A stretch of DNA of 32,359 nt from positions 1 through 32,359 of IMG/VR virus record IMGVR_UViG_3300021600_000017, one strand, 5' to 3'. Position numbers and translations under genes: made by a program. The DNA comes from a virus. The notes under the pieces are model-generated. The model searched no databases and was not told where the DNA came from. It saw only the letters and a program-made list of their open reading frames with translations. This document shows positions 29,994-32,359 of the stretch, piece by piece. Position 1 is the first letter of the stretch; every line of letters begins with the position of its first letter.

Positions 29994-30001
29994 TATAAAT
30001 A
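29994..30001 (-). promoter_or_regulatory. TATTTATA box upstream of the 22-residue frame
   Basis: Minus strand TATTTATA, 23 nt before the ATG at 29970. Confidence 0.45.
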
Positions 30002-30045
30002 TAAGGTAATTTATTTTATTGTAAATAAAAATATGAACTGATTAC

Positions 30046-30747
30046 TTAAACTCTAAGCCTACCACCTGAAAACACCCAATAACCATCGGTAAAAATTGCT
30101 GTACAAATTGCAAAGTCAGGTTGTCCTGAACCATATTGAAAAGGTGACCAAGACCCGTTAATGAGCTGAGTACCTAATCCGTTATTATTATATCTTAAGT
30201 GATTAACCGTTAAATAAGAATCTTCAGCACTTCCACCATTATCCAAAGTAAAATACATTATTTGACCCTCAACACCGTCAGGAAGAATCCAAGTTCCATC
30301 ACTCATAACCAATACTTGTTTGGTCAAATCAACAGTTGCCCCAATATTACCATCAATATAACTTGTAAGTAAAACATCAGATGAGTGTGTTTGAGTGGAA
30401 TTATTCCCCGAAAATGTAAGATTTGTAACTGTAAGGTCAGGTAATTGAGCTTGTGCAATCCCGTCAATGAAAAATACTCCATCAGATATTGTTAACCCCG
30501 CTTCATTACCAGTCACCGCATCAGTGATAAAAATTGTTCCTTCACCGATAGAAATTGATTTCCATCTAAAACTTTCACTACCCAACGTATAAACATTATC
30601 TATACTTGGGAGGATATTTCCCCCACCAATAAATGTTTCTCTAGTGGTTTTGTAAGTTATTGTTTCACCACTATTATTAATTATTGTGTAAATACCACCA
30701 GTATTTCCGGAGTATAAAGGTAATTCCGATATTAATAAATCTTCCAT
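30046..30747 (-). CDS. Tail fibre / virion surface protein
   Basis: 233 residues. It has the fibre repeat signature NVYTLGSESFRWKSISIG (~50-67), i.e. 'YxLGSxxxRWKxI', followed by strand-rich, Gly/Asn/Thr-rich sequence and a C-terminal domain ending VFSGGRLRV. It is short compared with T4 long-tail-fibre proteins; it may be a short fibre or a fibre tip. It follows the 81-residue gene by 15 nt in the same transcript. Receptor binding is inferred from family type. Confidence 0.75.
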   Translation of the reverse strand: MEDLLISELPLYSGNTGGIYTIINNSGETITYKTTRETFIGGGNILPSIDNVYTLGSESFRWKSISIGEGTIFITDAVTGNEAGLTISDGVFFIDGIAQAQLPDLTVTNLTFSGNNSTQTHSSDVLLTSYIDGNIGATVDLTKQVLVMSDGTWILPDGVEGQIMYFTLDNGGSAEDSYLTVNHLRYNNNGLGTQLINGSWSPFQYGSGQPDFAICTAIFTDGYWVFSGGRLRV

Positions 30748-30762
30748 ATTATTTTAATTATT

Positions 30763-31008
30763 TTAATTATTTAAACCATTAGGACCACCCAACGCAACCG
30801 CATCCATTAGAATAACGTCCAACCCTTGATTATTTGTCCAAACCGGATGAGGAGGTGCCACTTGGGTTGCAACACCATCACAAATAGTACAAAAAAAATA
30901 TTCCGTACCCGCACTAATTGGGGATAAAGGTCTACCATAAACTAAATAGTATAAATCATTTTGTGTTATAATACTATTACCACTTTGTGTTAAAATTCTA
31001 AACGCCAT
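30763..31008 (-). CDS. Small structural paralog of the 1-317 protein
   Basis: 81 residues from the ATG at 31008 (MAFRILTQSGNSIITQNDLYY split after 20). The longer frame to 31068 runs through a terminator hairpin and is rejected. The C-terminal half has CTICDG then APPHPVWTNN-GLDVI-MDAVALGG-NGLNN, matching the end of the gene at 1-317. The two cysteines (CTIC) are kept as CVEVC in the paralog. First gene of a two-gene unit with the fibre-like protein, so likely virion-associated. Confidence 0.7.
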   Translation of the reverse strand: MAFRILTQSGNSIITQNDLYYLVYGRPLSPISAGTEYFFCTICDGVATQVAPPHPVWTNNQGLDVILMDAVALGGPNGLNN

Positions 31009-31011
31009 ACA

Positions 31012-31019
31012 TATAAGTA
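31012..31019 (-). promoter_or_regulatory. Variant TACTTATA box upstream of the 31008 gene
   Basis: Minus strand TACTTATA, 3 nt before the ATG at 31008; one base off the common box. Confidence 0.3.
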
Positions 31020-31030
31020 TCTCAATAAAC

Positions 31031-31065
31031 AAAAAAACCCTCAAGTTTCCTTGAAGGTTTTTTTT
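31031..31065 (-). terminator. Terminator after the 31078 gene
   Basis: Minus strand ACCTTCAAG-GAAA-CTTGAGGGT stem with GAAA loop, A tract before and T tract after. Confidence 0.88.
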
Positions 31066-31077
31066 CATATTGGTTTT

Positions 31078-32127
31078 TTATGTTATTGGTCTTACAGTTG
31101 GTTTTATTTTATTAGTTGTAATATAACCAGTTGGTTTTACACTTGGTTTTGGTTTTACACTTGGTTTTGTTTGGTGATGTGGATCTCCCGCAACAGAATG
31201 AGCAAATTTGTGCGCAGCTTTTTCTTTTGCGTAGTCCTTTAATACATCAGCACCATACTCAGCACCTTTTATAACCTCCGCACCAAAAGCAAATTCAATC
31301 TCTTTTATCATAATTTTTGCATTTCCTATTGATTTAGTTAATTTAATTAAAGAATTATACAATGGACTACCATTCATTTTTCTACCTATCACCTCAATTA
31401 TCCCATTAACTCGTGTTAATATTTTTTCACCAATACTGGTTATTGTACTTAATATTGGTTTTAAATATTTATACATTTTCGGTGCGTATTTTGCTATCGC
31501 CTCTACAAAGACATTTATTTTTCCTGTTGCAAATTTTGATAATTTTGATAATCCCGCTTTAACTCCCGGTGCTCCCATACCTGTTGTAATAACCCCAATT
31601 AAATCAACAATAATATTGATCCAATTAGGTTTTCCGGTGTTTATAGCTTTAATTATATCATATAAAGCCAATAATGACCAAGCCCCAAGATTAAACGCCG
31701 GACCAATAGGTTCTAAAAACTCAAGTAAAACTTGTATTGCAATTCCGGCAAAACTACCCATTCCTTCTCTTGCGGCTTCAACCATCTGTCCTATTGTTAC
31801 GGTTGGTTTTGCTTCTAAGTTTTCTCTTCTATCACTTCTACAAATGATACCGTTTTTTAATGTCATATATCCGTGATCACCAGATCTTGTGTCCCTCCAA
31901 GGTGGTGTTGTAATAGAATTTTCATATCTAGCGATCTCCTGTGGTGAAACTGGTTTATAATTTAACGGACATTTAGTTGCATTAATATTAGATAGTTTTG
32001 ATCCCGCCTGTATATTTTTTTTAATATCAGACGCAAAATCTTCTTTAAGATTATAACCTCTTTCTTTAAGGACTTTCTCGGCAATTCTCTGAATATCAGA
32101 TTCAGTAAGTTTTATAATTCTATTCAT
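31078..32127 (-). CDS. Putative internal/injected virion protein with LTESD leader and hydrophobic core
   Basis: 349 residues. The leader MNRIIKLTESDIQRIAEKVL-KE ends in L20-K21-E22, a prohead-protease type site, and matches the leader at 22721. Residues ~125-185 are strongly hydrophobic (FAGIAIQVLLEFLEPIG, NIIVDLIGVITTGMGAPG), and ~190-290 are amphipathic helices. The tail has KPSVKPKPSVKPT repeats. The order leader - membrane-active core - basic tail suggests a protein packed in the head and ejected with DNA; this is inferred. A TATTTATA box lies 4 nt upstream. Confidence 0.7.
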   Translation of the reverse strand: MNRIIKLTESDIQRIAEKVLKERGYNLKEDFASDIKKNIQAGSKLSNINATKCPLNYKPVSPQEIARYENSITTPPWRDTRSGDHGYMTLKNGIICRSDRRENLEAKPTVTIGQMVEAAREGMGSFAGIAIQVLLEFLEPIGPAFNLGAWSLLALYDIIKAINTGKPNWINIIVDLIGVITTGMGAPGVKAGLSKLSKFATGKINVFVEAIAKYAPKMYKYLKPILSTITSIGEKILTRVNGIIEVIGRKMNGSPLYNSLIKLTKSIGNAKIMIKEIEFAFGAEVIKGAEYGADVLKDYAKEKAAHKFAHSVAGDPHHQTKPSVKPKPSVKPTGYITTNKIKPTVRPIT

Positions 32128-32131
32128 ACCA

Positions 32132-32139
32132 TATAAATA
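32132..32139 (-). promoter_or_regulatory. TATTTATA box upstream of the 32127 gene
   Basis: Minus strand TATTTATA, 4 nt before the ATG at 32127. Confidence 0.45.
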
Positions 32140-32161
32140 TATGGTTAAACAGAAAGTTTTG

Positions 32162-32235
32162 TACCCCCAGCAGGACTCGAACCTGCAAGATTGTGATCCT
32201 AAATCACACGCGTATACCTATTCCGCCATGAGGGC
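32162..32235 (-). tRNA. tRNA-Leu (TAG)
   Basis: 74 nt: acceptor GCCCTCA/TGGGGGT (G1-U72), anticodon arm TGTGA-TTTAGGA-TCACA with TAG, T-arm GCAGG-TTCGAGT-CCTGC. Short variable region for a Leu tRNA. CCA not encoded. Confidence 0.92.
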
Positions 32236-32244
32236 ATTTTGTTG

Positions 32245-32316
32245 AGGTCCCGATTGGATTCGAACCAACGTAAACGGTTTTGCAGACCGCCCCCTAAACC
32301 ACTCGGGCACAGGACC
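32245..32316 (-). tRNA. tRNA-Cys (GCA)
   Basis: 72 nt: acceptor GGTCCTG/CGGGACC (one T-G pair), anticodon arm GCGGT-CTGCAAA-ACCGT, T-arm TTGG-TTCGAAT-CCAA. Discriminator T as usual for Cys. Confidence 0.93.
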
Positions 32317-32326
32317 TTAATATTAT

Positions 32327-32345
32327 CGGCAGTGATGATCTGCCG
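32327..32345. other. Hairpin at the right edge, next tRNA spacer
   Basis: CGGCAG/CTGCCG 6-bp stem with TGATGAT loop. It continues the pattern of structured spacers between tRNAs; the rest is outside the window. Confidence 0.5.
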
Positions 32346-32359
32346 CTCTTGTTGCAATT

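Noticed and set aside
823-32139. Reading the recurrent boxes as T4 late promoters (TATAAATA)
   Set aside because: In almost every case TATAAATA reads toward the wrong gene; in gene orientation the sequence is TATTTATA, so I report it as a distinct motif.

Overview
The window is AT-rich and reads as part of the genome of a large T4-type tailed phage (myovirus morphogenesis module). A Bacteroidota host, probably Flavobacteriia-like, is suggested by several independent signals. A set of promoters has the Bacteroidota form TTTG-N18-20-TAnnTTTG. A phage ribosomal protein bS21 is of the Bacteroidota type. A secreted protein has a signal peptide ending in SFSQ, and start codons lack Shine-Dalgarno sequences. 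There is no rRNA and no bacterial core gene set.

Left part (1-17,250). Two small plus-strand genes follow the 3' end of a structural gene. Then comes a long minus-strand virion module, read from right to left: nucleotidyltransferase, KTSC protein, three accessory proteins, large terminase (gp17-like), portal (gp20-like), prohead protease (gp21-like), scaffold (gp22-like) and major capsid protein (gp23-like), then an HNH endonuclease. The module is interrupted by a plus-strand bS21 gene. Many starts are preceded by a TATTTATA box.

Middle (17,250-24,450). This part carries a ClpC-like AAA+ unfoldase, an M20-type metallopeptidase, a complete tmRNA, and a one-gene secreted-protein cassette with its own promoter and terminator. 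It also holds a roughly 950-nt region with no credible gene: two tandem host-type promoters, a boxA-like site, several perfect long stems and a strong terminator on the minus strand. I read this as a giant structured non-coding RNA.

Right part (24,450-32,359). A lysis region holds a two-domain M15 + GH19 hydrolase, a Pam3-gp28-type holin candidate and two tiny membrane proteins. It is followed by a tRNA region with nine tRNA or tRNA-like genes, in which the spacers themselves form closed, structured units. Tail-fibre-like and internal-virion-like genes come last.

How the parts fit. tmRNA, bS21, tRNAs (including an initiator-type one), a ClpC-like unfoldase and a peptidase together form a translation and protein-quality-control set. 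Four otherwise unrelated proteins begin with the same kind of amphipathic N-terminal helix ending in [LI]xE, the cleavage signal of T4-type prohead proteases, and the capsid protein carries the same signal. This suggests capsid-targeted, protease-processed internal proteins. Host-type promoters drive the RNAs and accessory genes, while TATTTATA boxes precede virion and lysis genes, which suggests two temporal classes.
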